The position numbers and the translations under genes were made by a program. Source: Ignavibacteria bacterium (GTDB taxonomy: Bacteria; Bacteroidota; Ignavibacteria; Tepidaquicellales; Tepidaquicellaceae). From it: a DNA stretch of 64,000 nt. Every line of letters begins with the position of its first letter. The stretch's first letter is position 1. Of this stretch, positions 46,386-55,481 are shown piece after piece. The notes under the pieces were generated by a model. It was not told the origin of the DNA, ran no database searches, and worked only from the letters and a program-made list of their open reading frames with translations. The stretch is taken from contig JABAQZ010000011.1 of assembly GCA_019187405.1 (NCBI GenBank), positions 124,001 to 188,000 on the forward strand. The letters run 5' to 3'.

Positions 46386-47474
46386 ATGAAAAAAATTTTT
46401 ATTGCAATTCTTTCAATCTGGATTTTAACCGGAGTTGAAAACAAAGTTCAGTCTGAACCAAGAAATGTATTAATCGAATACTGCACAGGAACATGGTGCG
46501 GTTGGTGTCCATGCGGTCATCAGGCACTAACTTCAATTAAGGCAGCTTTTCCCAGGACTGTGGTTATTTCTTATCACGGCGGAGCGACAAGTTCTGATCC
46601 ATGGAAGGACTTTAACGGTGTGGAAATCAGGAGTATGCTGGGATTTACGGGCTATCCAACCGGAATCTTCGACAGGACAAATACGCCAAGCAACCCTTAT
46701 GTAACTTACGACATGTGGATGGGCAGGACAACAGATAGATATACAAATTTTCCGAATGCATCAGTGAGACTGCAGATTACTTCAAAGTCATTCAACTCTT
46801 CAAATAACACTCTTGATTTATCAGTAAATGCCACAGCTTTAGAAGAGCTGCAAGGTCAATATAAGTTAAGTTTTGTTTTAGTCGAAGACAACCTTGTATA
46901 TCAGCAGAATCATTATTCTCAATGCGGAACGACCGGGTATGTTCCCGATTATGTTCATAAACATGTTGTCAGAAGTATGCTGAACGGTGCAACTGGAGAA
47001 AATCTTAATACCGGCGGAGTTTGGAATCTTAATCAAACCATCGGTAAGAATCTTAATACAACACTCAATGCAGCATGGGCAGCCAACAATTGTAAAATAG
47101 TAATTTTTGTTTATAAGGATTCTTCCACAGTAGCACACGGAAATGTACAGCAGGCAATTGAGGAAAGTGTTATTGGTACCACCGGAATTAATGCAAACAA
47201 TGAAATACCGTCTGAATATTCATTGTCTCAAAACTTTCCAAATCCTTTTAATCCTGTAACTAATATTAAATTTACTATTCCCGAAGACGGCTTGGTAAGT
47301 TTTAAAATTTATGATATAATGGGCAGGGAAGTTGAAAATTACATTAATGATATTCTCCCGAGAGGTTCATATAATGTTCAGGTTGACGGAAGTAAATTAT
47401 CGAGCGGTGTATATTATTACGAGCTCAGAGCTGAAAAATTCAGAGATACAAAACGAATGGTTCTGGTAAAATAA
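46386..47474 (+). CDS. Omp28-like thioredoxin-fold protein with T9SS sorting domain
   Basis: This 362-residue secreted protein has a signal peptide (KIFIAILSIWILTG) and then EYCTGTWCGWCPCGH, with Cys33, 38, 41 and 43, in a thioredoxin-like fold. The layout (CxxC, then ISYHGGATSSDPW and GFTGYPTGIF) matches Omp28-related proteins. They bind or oxidise thiols at the surface in ways that are not well defined. The C-terminus, LSQNFPNPFNPVTNIKF to RMVLVK, is a T9SS sorting domain. It is 30 bases after the protease gene and reads the same way, and is followed by a strong terminator. Confidence 0.85.
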   Translation: MKKIFIAILSIWILTGVENKVQSEPRNVLIEYCTGTWCGWCPCGHQALTSIKAAFPRTVVISYHGGATSSDPWKDFNGVEIRSMLGFTGYPTGIFDRTNTPSNPYVTYDMWMGRTTDRYTNFPNASVRLQITSKSFNSSNNTLDLSVNATALEELQGQYKLSFVLVEDNLVYQQNHYSQCGTTGYVPDYVHKHVVRSMLNGATGENLNTGGVWNLNQTIGKNLNTTLNAAWAANNCKIVIFVYKDSSTVAHGNVQQAIEESVIGTTGINANNEIPSEYSLSQNFPNPFNPVTNIKFTIPEDGLVSFKIYDIMGREVENYINDILPRGSYNVQVDGSKLSSGVYYYELRAEKFRDTKRMVLVK

Positions 47475-47498
47475 ATTATCAGGTTAATCAAAACTTGA

Positions 47499-47535
47499 AA
47501 ATCCTGTCCGGTTTTTCCGGCAGGATTTTTTTTTT
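47499..47535 (+). terminator. Rho-independent terminator after the Omp28-like gene
   Basis: The left arm AATCCTG-T-CCGG pairs with CCGGCAGGATT, with one bulged T and a TTTTT loop. A run of ten or more T follows. Position and polarity fit the end of the 46386 gene. Confidence 0.88.
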
Positions 47536-47790
47536 GAAAGTAAATCTGATTTCTATGTAAAGATGACTTAAAGCATAGAGATTACAATTTTATGTACATG
47601 TTTTTTCCTATCTCAAGAATTTTCACTGGTGCCATTTCAGAATTTTAATGAAAAATTAAGAAGATGGTTATCGTATGAGATTGTTTTTACTTAAAATCTC
47701 TGAAAATCAAATTTATAAATTATTCTGAAAATTTTTGGTAAAAGGTTCTGTGATGATTTTATACCTATACTATCAAAAATTATAAGCTAA

Positions 47791-47958
47791 TTTTGGGAGA
47801 TTTGAAACCTACGCATTTAGGGTATTTTTGAGAAAATTTAATTTTGGGGTAATTTGAAAAAAGTTGAAAATGGAGTTAAAATCGAACTTTACGGACTACA
47901 GAAGTCTAAGACTTCTGTAGTCGAAATCTTTGGAAATCTGGGGAACTTGAAACCTACG
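47791..47958 (+). repeat. Three degenerate short repeats (TTTGGGG..TTGAAA type)
   Basis: Copies are at 47791-47807, 47842-47859 and 47935-47952. Copies 1 and 3 continue into the identical 12-mer TTGAAACCTACG (47802-47813 and 47947-47958). The spacing is unequal and no function is clear. The palindrome at 47894 lies between copies 2 and 3. Confidence 0.55.
47894..47922. repeat. Perfect 13-bp inverted repeat with TAA spacer
   Basis: GACTACAGAAGTC, TAA, then GACTTCTGTAGTC: every base of the arms pairs. No T-run follows, so it is not a standard terminator. It may be a protein-binding site, a structured RNA, or one copy of a repeated element in this genome. Confidence 0.75.
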
Positions 47959-48203
47959 AATGATGAGTAAAAACTTAATAAATCTTTTTACAAGATAAAG
48001 CATATCAGCAATGAAATAATGCTTATAGAAAAGGAAAAAATCATCTTACAAATCATCAAATTTTTTTTAAAAAATCTTATCTGTATGTTTGATTCCGTCA
48101 AAAAGTTTTATTGGGGACTTTGAGTTAAAATCAATTCTTCATTTTATAATTTAATTAAAAAATTTAAATGATTATTATAGTTAAAATTTAAGATATAGCT
48201 GTA

Positions 48204-49763
48204 ATGAGTGAAAAAGAAAATTTCATTAAACTTGTAAACGATAATTATACTTTTAAAGGTGAAAGTATTCTGCTTGGCGGAGCAATTTTAAAAAATGAAA
48301 ATCTTCCTGGTGTGTTTGTAAATCTTCCGCTCAAAACAATGAACCGGCATGGTTTGATTGCAGGCGCTACCGGTACCGGTAAAACTAAAACACTGCAACT
48401 CATTGCCGAAGGATTGTCTTCAAAATCAGTTCCCATATTAATGATGGATATAAAAAGTGATTTGAGCGGCATTGCAAAGCCCGGTGAAACGAATGATAAA
48501 ATAATTGAGAGGCATACAAAAATAGGGACTCCGCATACGGTTGCCGGATTCCCTGTGGAATTTTTAACAATATCAAACGAAAAGGGATCCAGATTAAGAG
48601 CAACCGTTTCGGAATTCGGTCCGGTGCTTTTTTCAAAAATGCTTGAACTCAATGACACACAGTCCGGACTTGTTGCAATGATATTCAAATATTGCGATGA
48701 TAAAAAGCTCCCACTTCTTGATTTAAAAGACTTCAAAAAACTTCTGCAGTATGTATCCGATGAAGGCAAAAAAGAAATTGAATCCGAATACGGAAAGATA
48801 TCTACATCTTCGACTGGGACAATATTAAGAAAAGTTATCGAACTGGAACAGCAGAATGCTGATTTATTTTTCGGCGAGACTTCTTTTGAAGTCGAAGATC
48901 TGCTGAAAATTGACAGCGAGGGAAAAGGTATAATCTCGATGATAAGGCTTACCGATATTCAGAATAAACCGAAACTTTTCTCAACATTTCTTTTATGTCT
49001 TCTTGTAGAAATATACAATGTTTATCCAGAGGAAGGAGATCTTGACCAGCCGAAACTTGTAATATTTATTGATGAAGCTCATCTGTTATTCAAAGAAGCA
49101 TCAAAAGCTTTGCTCGAGCAGATTGAAACAATAATAAAACTGATCAGGTCAAAAGGTGTCGGAATATTTTTTTGTACACAGAACCCGACGGATATTCCTG
49201 AATCTGTACTCAGTCAGCTTGGGATGAAAGTTCAACATGCATTGAGAGTATTTACTGCAAATGACAGAAAAGATCTCAAACTCATTGCCGCAAATTACCC
49301 TGAATCAGAATTTTATAAAATAGAAGAATTGCTAACATCGCTCGGCATTGGAGAAGCCGCTGTAACTGTCTTAAATGAAAAAGGCAATCCGACTCCTCTT
49401 TGTGCAACCTTGTTATGTGCTCCTGCTTCAAGAATGGATGTTCTTTCTGACCAGGAAATTGATGAGATAGTTGGTAAATCAAAGCTCACTGAGAAATATA
49501 ATCAGGTAATCGACAGGGAAAGCGCTTATGAAATACTGAACAGTAAATTAAATTCAGAAAATAATGAGCAGGAAGTAGAAAAAGAAACTGATTCCTCATC
49601 CGTTAAAAAAGTTCAGGAGAAAAGTACTGTTGAGAAAGTTCTGACAAGTACAACTGCAAGACAGGTAGGCAGAACCGTAGCACGGGAGCTGACGCGTGGA
49701 CTTCTTGGTGTATTGGGGATTGGCGGGAGTACAAGAAGGAAAAAAAGTTCCGGCTGGTTTTAA
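48204..49763 (+). CDS. HerA-like ATPase, DUF853 (YjgR) family
   Basis: This 519-residue P-loop ATPase has Walker A GATGTGKT (54-61) after LPLKTMNRHGLI, and Walker B LVIFIDEAHLLF near residues 284-295. GIFFCTQNPTDIPESVLSQL is the arginine-finger region of HerA/FtsK-like ATPases. The Gly/Arg/Lys-rich C-terminal tail ending KKSSGWF is typical of YjgR-type proteins. The cellular role of this family is not established. It follows the large gap and starts with ATG. Confidence 0.9.
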   Translation: MSEKENFIKLVNDNYTFKGESILLGGAILKNENLPGVFVNLPLKTMNRHGLIAGATGTGKTKTLQLIAEGLSSKSVPILMMDIKSDLSGIAKPGETNDKIIERHTKIGTPHTVAGFPVEFLTISNEKGSRLRATVSEFGPVLFSKMLELNDTQSGLVAMIFKYCDDKKLPLLDLKDFKKLLQYVSDEGKKEIESEYGKISTSSTGTILRKVIELEQQNADLFFGETSFEVEDLLKIDSEGKGIISMIRLTDIQNKPKLFSTFLLCLLVEIYNVYPEEGDLDQPKLVIFIDEAHLLFKEASKALLEQIETIIKLIRSKGVGIFFCTQNPTDIPESVLSQLGMKVQHALRVFTANDRKDLKLIAANYPESEFYKIEELLTSLGIGEAAVTVLNEKGNPTPLCATLLCAPASRMDVLSDQEIDEIVGKSKLTEKYNQVIDRESAYEILNSKLNSENNEQEVEKETDSSSVKKVQEKSTVEKVLTSTTARQVGRTVARELTRGLLGVLGIGGSTRRKKSSGWF

Positions 49764-49821
49764 AGTTATAAAAATTTCATTCGGCTAAAGATTTAAAATA
49801 TTAAAATAAACATATAACATT

Positions 49822-50256
49822 ATGACAGACAATCAAAGAAACAAAATCAGGTTTTTAGTCTCCCTGCTTGTAATGGTCGTAATTACAATAAGCTGCGATA
49901 AATTGAGTAATTTAAGTTCCGGCGACAGTCAGGATAAACTTTATTTTTGTGAGAAATATGATCTAGCAAACGATAAGTGCGAAGGTAAAAGTACAAAGTA
50001 TACATCCGGAAGGCTTACTGTTATGGTTGACTTGCGTCCATCAAAAAGAAAACTGGGAGTCACAAAAGTTAACATTAATGTAACAGACATTAATTCAGGT
50101 AAGCCGGTCGATACCTTTGAGTTTAATACCGAATCTGATATGGACTACGTTTATTTCGAAGGTGTAAATTTTAAAGAACCGGGTAAATACAGAGTAAGCG
50201 CATTAAAGCCTGATGGGACAGTTATAGTATCAAATGAAATAGAAATTGTGGAATAA
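49822..50256 (+). CDS. Small predicted lipoprotein
   Basis: This 144-residue protein has an N-terminal hydrophobic segment ending VVITISC (Cys25), which looks like a lipobox. The mature part has beta-strand patterns (VTKVNINVTDIN, DTFEFNTESDMDYVYFEGV). The family is not recognised. It lies 45 bases upstream of the M23 peptidase gene and may be co-expressed with it. Confidence 0.7.
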   Translation: MTDNQRNKIRFLVSLLVMVVITISCDKLSNLSSGDSQDKLYFCEKYDLANDKCEGKSTKYTSGRLTVMVDLRPSKRKLGVTKVNINVTDINSGKPVDTFEFNTESDMDYVYFEGVNFKEPGKYRVSALKPDGTVIVSNEIEIVE

Positions 50257-50300
50257 TTTTATCAATTGACTGTAATTTCTTTGAACAAAAAAATTAAATT

Positions 50301-51161
50301 TTGAAAAAAGTTTTCGCATTATTTTTTCTGACAATTTTTGTTTTAAATGCTTTTGTTTCTTTTGCACAGGCAGATGATAAGAAAAAGAAAAAATCAAAAC
50401 AGAAAAAGACAGTTAATGTTTCTCTAAAATCCGTTTCACAAAAAATCAAAGGGCTTAAAGCCGATGAAGAGTTTTTAATTAACGGCGTTAAGTTAGCGGA
50501 GCGATGGAAACCTTACATTACAATGGTGCGCGAGGGAAAAATTAACAGAGTTTCTGCGATCGATACTATGAATAAATTTACAAACACTCTCTGGGATTTT
50601 ATGGAGGCAAATATTAAAGCGAAAAGAATTAAAAAATATTCAGACAAAGAATGGGTTTTTCCGGTAAGAGGTTATAATTCAAATGCAATTGGCGGAGTAA
50701 ACGGCAGCGGGTATGTACTTTCCGATTTTGATTTTTATGATCTGCATTCGGGCGGACATCCGGCTCATGATATTTTTATTTATGATAATAATCAGGACTG
50801 TCTCGATGATGTTACCGGCGAGTATGTGGATATATTATCGATGAGCGGCGGTATTGTCGTTGAAACGAGAACAAACTGGGATGAATCAATGATGGATATA
50901 AAAGGAGGAAATATAGTTTATGTATATGATAATTATTCAAACGGATTTTTTTATTATGCTCATCTGAAGGAAGTGGATGTGAAAGTTGGAGACTTTGTGA
51001 AACCCGGAACTGTGTTGGGGACTATGGGCAGAACCGGGAAAAATGCATTTCCTTCAAGATCTCCGACTCATCTTCACATCATGTATGTCAGATCTTTTGA
51101 CGGAGAAATTTTACCAGAGAATATTTACAAAGATTTGCTTTATGCAAAGTTAACAGAATAA
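50301..51161 (+). CDS. M23 family metallopeptidase (LytM-like)
   Basis: This 286-residue secreted protein has a signal peptide (VFALFFLTIFVLNAFVSFA), followed by a Lys-rich linker DDKKKKKSKQKK. The metallopeptidase domain has His153xxxAsp157 in GGHPAHDIF, His221 in YYAHLKEV and His257-Leu-His259 in PTHLHIM, the zinc-binding set. It would cut peptidoglycan cross-links or act as a regulator in the periplasm. The start is TTG, just before the signal peptide. Confidence 0.85.
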   Translation: MKKVFALFFLTIFVLNAFVSFAQADDKKKKKSKQKKTVNVSLKSVSQKIKGLKADEEFLINGVKLAERWKPYITMVREGKINRVSAIDTMNKFTNTLWDFMEANIKAKRIKKYSDKEWVFPVRGYNSNAIGGVNGSGYVLSDFDFYDLHSGGHPAHDIFIYDNNQDCLDDVTGEYVDILSMSGGIVVETRTNWDESMMDIKGGNIVYVYDNYSNGFFYYAHLKEVDVKVGDFVKPGTVLGTMGRTGKNAFPSRSPTHLHIMYVRSFDGEILPENIYKDLLYAKLTE

Positions 51162-51162
51162 A

Positions 51163-52629
51163 TTGAAAAGCGAAAAAATAAGATATACGGCTATTACATT
51201 TGACGATATACTACTGATTCCGTCAAAATCAAAAGTATTGCCGAGAGATGCTGAGCTGAAAACCAAGCTGACAAAAAACATTGATCTTAACATACCAATA
51301 TTGTCAGCAGCCATGGACACAGTAACGGAAAGTGAAATGGCAATTGCAGTTGCAAGAGAAGGCGGCATCGGCATCATACATAAAAACATGAGCATTGAAA
51401 TGCAATCCGCTGAAGTTGACAGAGTGAAAAGAAGCGAAAGCGGAATGATAATGCATCCGATAACTCTGACTTCAGATAAAACAATCGCAGATGCATTGAA
51501 GCTTATGCATCAGTACAGAATATCAGGTATTCCAATTGTTAACGAGAAAAATATACTTATAGGCATCCTGACAAACCGTGATCTCAGATTTGATCCCGAT
51601 GAATCGCTGCCAGTTGCTGAATTAATGACTAAGGAAAATCTAATTACTGCGCCTGTAGGAACAAATCTTGAAAAAGCGGAAGTTATTCTGCAGAGGTATA
51701 AAATAGAGAAACTTCCTGTGGTTGATAAACAGGGAAAAGTTAAAGGTCTGATTACATTCAAAGACATACAAAAGAGGAAAAAATTTCCCAATGCAAGCAA
51801 AGACAAGTACGGAAGGTTGAGAGTCGGGGCAGCTGTCGGCATTGCTTCCGATACAATGGAAAGAGTAAAAAATCTGATTAACTCAGGAGTTGATGTTGTT
51901 GTAATCGACACAGCTCACGGACATTCGCAAGGCGTACTTGACATGATAAAAAGAGTTAAAAAGGAAACTGACATAGACCTGATAGCGGGAAATGTGGCAA
52001 CTCCTGAAGGCGCACTGGATATGATAAATGCCGGAGCGGACTGTATTAAAGTTGGTATCGGTGCCGGTTCGATCTGCACTACTCGTGTAATTGCTGGCGT
52101 AGGAATTCCACAGATGACAGCCGTAATCGAATGTTCAAAAATTGCGAGATTAAAGAAAATTCCTTTAATATCTGATGGAGGAGTCAAGCAAACAGGGGAT
52201 GTTTCAAAAGCGATTGCAGGAGGAGCCGATACTGTGATGCTTGGCGGATTGTTTGCAGGGACTGAAGAAGCTCCGGGTGAAAAAGTATTGTATGAAGGAA
52301 GAAGTTATAAAGTTTACAGAGGCATGGGCTCAATTGAGGCGATGAAGAAAGGAAGCAGCGACAGATACTTTCAGGATGTAGAAGATGATTTGAATAAACT
52401 CGTTCCAGAAGGTATCGAAGGCATCGTTCCATATAAAGGCAATGTAAGCGATACAATTTATCAGGTTATCGGAGGATTGAGATCAGCAATGGGATATTGC
52501 GGAGCCAGAAACATTGAGGACATGAAAACCAAAACAAAATTTGTAAAGATTACCAATGCAGGTCTAAAAGAATCACATCCGCATGATATTAAAATTACAA
52601 AGGAAGCGCCGAATTACGGAATAAAATAA
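51163..52629 (+). CDS. guaB: IMP dehydrogenase
   Basis: This 488-residue enzyme oxidises IMP to XMP with NAD, the rate-limiting step of GMP synthesis. [12 protein letters not shown] (12-23), two CBS domains at about residues 95-205, the loop [15 protein letters not shown] with catalytic Cys305, and [19 protein letters not shown] are all standard. The flap [10 protein letters not shown] is also present. The TTG start is only one base after the stop of the M23 gene. Confidence 0.97.
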   Translation: MKSEKIRYTAITFDDILLIPSKSKVLPRDAELKTKLTKNIDLNIPILSAAMDTVTESEMAIAVAREGGIGIIHKNMSIEMQSAEVDRVKRSESGMIMHPITLTSDKTIADALKLMHQYRISGIPIVNEKNILIGILTNRDLRFDPDESLPVAELMTKENLITAPVGTNLEKAEVILQRYKIEKLPVVDKQGKVKGLITFKDIQKRKKFPNASKDKYGRLRVGAAVGIASDTMERVKNLINSGVDVVVIDTAHGHSQGVLDMIKRVKKETDIDLIAGNVATPEGALDMINAGADCIKVGIGAGSICTTRVIAGVGIPQMTAVIECSKIARLKKIPLISDGGVKQTGDVSKAIAGGADTVMLGGLFAGTEEAPGEKVLYEGRSYKVYRGMGSIEAMKKGSSDRYFQDVEDDLNKLVPEGIEGIVPYKGNVSDTIYQVIGGLRSAMGYCGARNIEDMKTKTKFVKITNAGLKESHPHDIKITKEAPNYGIK

Positions 52630-52659
52630 CACAGGATTGTTCAAACAAATAAATAAAAA

Positions 52660-53160
52660 ATGTATAATTCAATAGAGCAGTTTTTAAAAGATTGGAAATA
52701 CGAAAATGAATCAACATTGAAAATTCTGAATAATCTGACTGATGAATCTTTGAAGAAGAAGGTTACTGAAGACGGAAGAACTCTCGGATTCTTAGCCTGG
52801 CATATTACACAAACAATACCTGAGATGATGGAAAAAACCGGATTAAATGTTGACGGTCCAGCTATTGATCAGGATGTACCGGACAATACGGAAAAGATTA
52901 AAGATGCATATAAGAAAGCAGCTGATTCGCTTGCAGAACAAATCAAAATCAATTGGAAAGATGATATTCTGAAAATCGAAGATGATATGTACGGTGAAAA
53001 ATGGCAGAAAGGTCTTACTCTCATGTATCTAATGCTGCATCAGGCACATCACAGAGGTCAGATGACTGTGCTGATGAGACAGGCTGGATTGAAGGTACCG
53101 GGGATTTATGGTCCTTCAAGTGAAGAGTGGAAAGACATGGGTATGGAGCCGATGAAGTAA
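52660..53160 (+). CDS. DinB-like metal-binding protein
   Basis: This 166-residue four-helix-bundle protein has His48 in FLAWHITQT and His127/His131 in LHQAHHRGQM, the three metal ligands of the DinB/YfiT family. Family members include thiol transferases that use bacillithiol or mycothiol, and many have no known substrate. It starts with ATG, 30 bases after guaB. Confidence 0.85.
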   Translation: MYNSIEQFLKDWKYENESTLKILNNLTDESLKKKVTEDGRTLGFLAWHITQTIPEMMEKTGLNVDGPAIDQDVPDNTEKIKDAYKKAADSLAEQIKINWKDDILKIEDDMYGEKWQKGLTLMYLMLHQAHHRGQMTVLMRQAGLKVPGIYGPSSEEWKDMGMEPMK

Positions 53161-53234
53161 TTCAATCAATGGAATTTTTTAAAGAAAAAAATTATTTTGT
53201 AATTGTATTTTAACATAAAAGAAAGGAAATATAT

Positions 53235-53942
53235 ATGAATCAATATTTAAGCAATACCGGAGCGGTTGATGCTTCGTTTTCAACAGCCGCGACAAGAAAA
53301 TTCTTACTGAATGTTTACAACTGGATGGCAATGGGTCTTGCATTGACAGGTGTAATTGCCTATGCAGTTTCAAATTCAACATTCGTGGAAGTATTGTATT
53401 CAAACCCGTTTCTGTTATTCGGTATAATTATTCTTCAAATAGCCATAGTATTCGGAATGACATTTGCAATTAACAAAATACCGGCAGGCGTAGCGATTGG
53501 AGCATTTTTTCTCTATGCTGCACTTACCGGACTGACTTTTGCTTCCGTATTTTTGGTTTATACAACGGGTTCAATTGCTTCTACGTTTTTTATTTGTGCT
53601 GCTATGTTTGGTTCGGTAAGTGTTTATGGATATATTACTAAATCGGATTTGTCGAAATTCGGGACTTACTTTTTCATGGGATTAATAGGTCTTATCATTG
53701 CTTCTGTAGTAAATATTTTTCTTGGAAGCTCGACATTAAACTGGATAATCAGCATTGCCGGAGTTTTGATTTTTACAGGATTGACTGCATACGATACACA
53801 AAGAATTAAACAGATGAGTCAGAGCGCTGATTTTGAAACAGAGCAGGGCAAAAAAGGAGCAGTCATCGGTGCGTTGATGCTGTATCTTGATTTCATTAAT
53901 ATGTTTTTATTTTTACTGAGACTAATGGGCGAAAGGAAATAA
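53235..53942 (+). CDS. Bax inhibitor-1 family membrane protein
   Basis: This 235-residue protein has seven hydrophobic segments after a polar N-terminus that contains RKFLLNVYNWMAMGLALTG. AYDTQRIKQM and GALMLYLDFINMFLFLLRL at the C-terminus are typical for the YbhL/BI-1 group. These act as ion-leak channels (calcium or protons) in membranes, although roles in bacteria are poorly known. AAAGGAAA lies just before the ATG, one of the few clear ribosome sites. Confidence 0.9.
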   Translation: MNQYLSNTGAVDASFSTAATRKFLLNVYNWMAMGLALTGVIAYAVSNSTFVEVLYSNPFLLFGIIILQIAIVFGMTFAINKIPAGVAIGAFFLYAALTGLTFASVFLVYTTGSIASTFFICAAMFGSVSVYGYITKSDLSKFGTYFFMGLIGLIIASVVNIFLGSSTLNWIISIAGVLIFTGLTAYDTQRIKQMSQSADFETEQGKKGAVIGALMLYLDFINMFLFLLRLMGERK

Positions 53943-53959
53943 TTGATTTAAATCCGGTT

Positions 53960-54841
53960 TTAATCTATCCATCTTCTGACAATAAATCTATCCCCGTTAG
54001 TGGAGTTCCAATCATTAACGGGATTTTTTTCGTTCATTACTTGCTTCAGTCTGTCCAACAAATTACTTTTATGAACCCCGTAATCGGGAGTGCTTTCGAT
54101 TACGGTCTCAGAATCGAGTACTATAATTACATGTCCGCTCCATACTATTAAATCCAATGGAGAAAGCATTTGAGAAATTTCTTCGGCATTTTTATTCTCA
54201 ATGTCCAGACCTTTACCATAATTAATCAATGATGAAGTATTTCTCGGAGTGGAACCGTTTGTGGACTGATATAGAAGTCCCGAGCAGTCAACGCCTTTCA
54301 GACACCATTTGCTTTTGATGTCTTCATCGAGATCTGAATAGGGTTTATAAAATTCAAGAAGTTCATTGATGCCTTCTGCATAATTTCCGCCCCACATATA
54401 AGGATAATTTTCAAGTGAATTTAATTTTTCGACAACTTGTTTTTTATCGGGCATTGATTTAATTCTTTCTGCCGGGATAGTATCAGTGATATGAACAAAT
54501 CTTGAATCAATGAATAATTCTGATGATTTATATGGATAATCTTCTGTCGTAACTTTCAGTATACCGTTTTCATACGTTTCTAATACTGTAAAAACCGTAT
54601 TTGGGAAAGCTACAAATTCCATCTCGCCTATTAGTCCTCTTTTATCCAATTTAATTCTGTCTCCGGAAGTTCCGCCGAAAACCGACTGATAATCCGGTGT
54701 ATTCAGAACAGGCGTATAAGAAACTGAAACGGCATATTTTAGCTGTGAAAAACATAATGAACATTTTAATAATACTATAATAAAAACAAACAGCGTTCTG
54801 TTTATTATTGAGAATATCTTTTCCGGAGTATGTAAGAGCAT
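53960..54841 (-). CDS. NlpC/P60-like secreted cysteine peptidase
   Basis: This 293-residue minus-strand protein has a signal peptide (LFVFIIVLLKCSLCFS). An SH3-like N-terminal half is possible, followed by YMWGGN (148-153), the catalytic Cys186 in VDCSGLLYQ and His237 in WSGHVIIV. This fits the NlpC/P60 fold that cuts peptidoglycan stem peptides in the periplasm. It converges on the gene at 53235 and diverges from the MarC gene, with only 46 bases between the two starts, so the two promoters must lie in that gap or overlap the genes. Confidence 0.78.
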   Translation of the reverse strand: MLLHTPEKIFSIINRTLFVFIIVLLKCSLCFSQLKYAVSVSYTPVLNTPDYQSVFGGTSGDRIKLDKRGLIGEMEFVAFPNTVFTVLETYENGILKVTTEDYPYKSSELFIDSRFVHITDTIPAERIKSMPDKKQVVEKLNSLENYPYMWGGNYAEGINELLEFYKPYSDLDEDIKSKWCLKGVDCSGLLYQSTNGSTPRNTSSLINYGKGLDIENKNAEEISQMLSPLDLIVWSGHVIIVLDSETVIESTPDYGVHKSNLLDRLKQVMNEKNPVNDWNSTNGDRFIVRRWID

Positions 54842-54887
54842 GTTATTTTATTTTTTGCTAAATTGAAAAAAATAATCAAAGCATTCA

Positions 54888-55472
54888 ATGGATATTGAAA
54901 AATTTCTTTTATCGTTTATACCGATGTTCGTAGCATTTGATTCTATTGGCATAATTCCAATGTATCTTGGACTTACATCGGGCATTGAAGAAAGCAAAAA
55001 GGGCAAGCTTGTATTAAATGCTGCAATATCTGCTTTTATAATTTGTCTGCTTTTTTTGTTTATAGGCGAAGCCGTGTTGAAGTTTCTCGGAATTACAGTT
55101 GACGATTTCAGAATATCTGGAGGAATTATTTTACTCATAATTTCAATAAGCGATCTGCTTTTTTATTCATCGAGAATAAGAGACGTAAAAGCTGAAGATA
55201 TCGGGATTGTGCCTCTTGGAATACCATTAATTGCGGGTCCTGCAGTTTTAACAACAATACTTATTAGCAATAATATACTCGGAAAGTCTTACACAATTAT
55301 TTCCCTTATTATAAATTTATTTTTAGTTTACATTTCACTTGCAAATGCGGGGAAGATAAAAGCTATCCTCGGAGAATCCGGCTCAAAAGCTTTTGCAAAA
55401 GTCGCTTCACTTATTCTTGCCGCAATTGCCGTAATGATGATCAGAACAGGAATTACTAACTTAATAAAATGA
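54888..55472 (+). CDS. MarC family membrane protein
   Basis: This 194-residue protein has six hydrophobic segments. MFVAFDSIGIIPMYLGL at the start and VPLGIPLIAGPAVLTTILI in the middle are typical MarC blocks, ending in AAIAVMMIRTGI. The function of the family is unknown; despite its name, no resistance role has been shown for most members. The ATG start is 46 bases from the divergent peptidase gene. Confidence 0.92.
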   Translation: MDIEKFLLSFIPMFVAFDSIGIIPMYLGLTSGIEESKKGKLVLNAAISAFIICLLFLFIGEAVLKFLGITVDDFRISGGIILLIISISDLLFYSSRIRDVKAEDIGIVPLGIPLIAGPAVLTTILISNNILGKSYTIISLIINLFLVYISLANAGKIKAILGESGSKAFAKVASLILAAIAVMMIRTGITNLIK

Positions 55473-55481
55473 CAGGATATC

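Larger units (their letters stand above)
47475..48203 (+). other. 729-base intergenic region with terminator, palindrome and short repeats
   Basis: No open frame here looks coding. It begins with a strong terminator. It then has three degenerate copies of a GGGG..TTGAAA-like unit, a perfect 13-bp palindrome, and an 11-base GAGTTAAAATC at 47873 repeated at 48122. Near the end TATAAT at 48145 could be part of a promoter, but no matching upstream box is convincing. Confidence 0.7.

Noticed and set aside
48145-48150. TATAAT before the DUF853 gene as a promoter -10 box
   Set aside because: No convincing upstream box; AT-rich sequence makes such hits common.
48245-48769. 174-residue reading frame on the minus strand inside the DUF853 gene
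   Set aside because: It lies fully under a well-recognised gene and shows no known motif.
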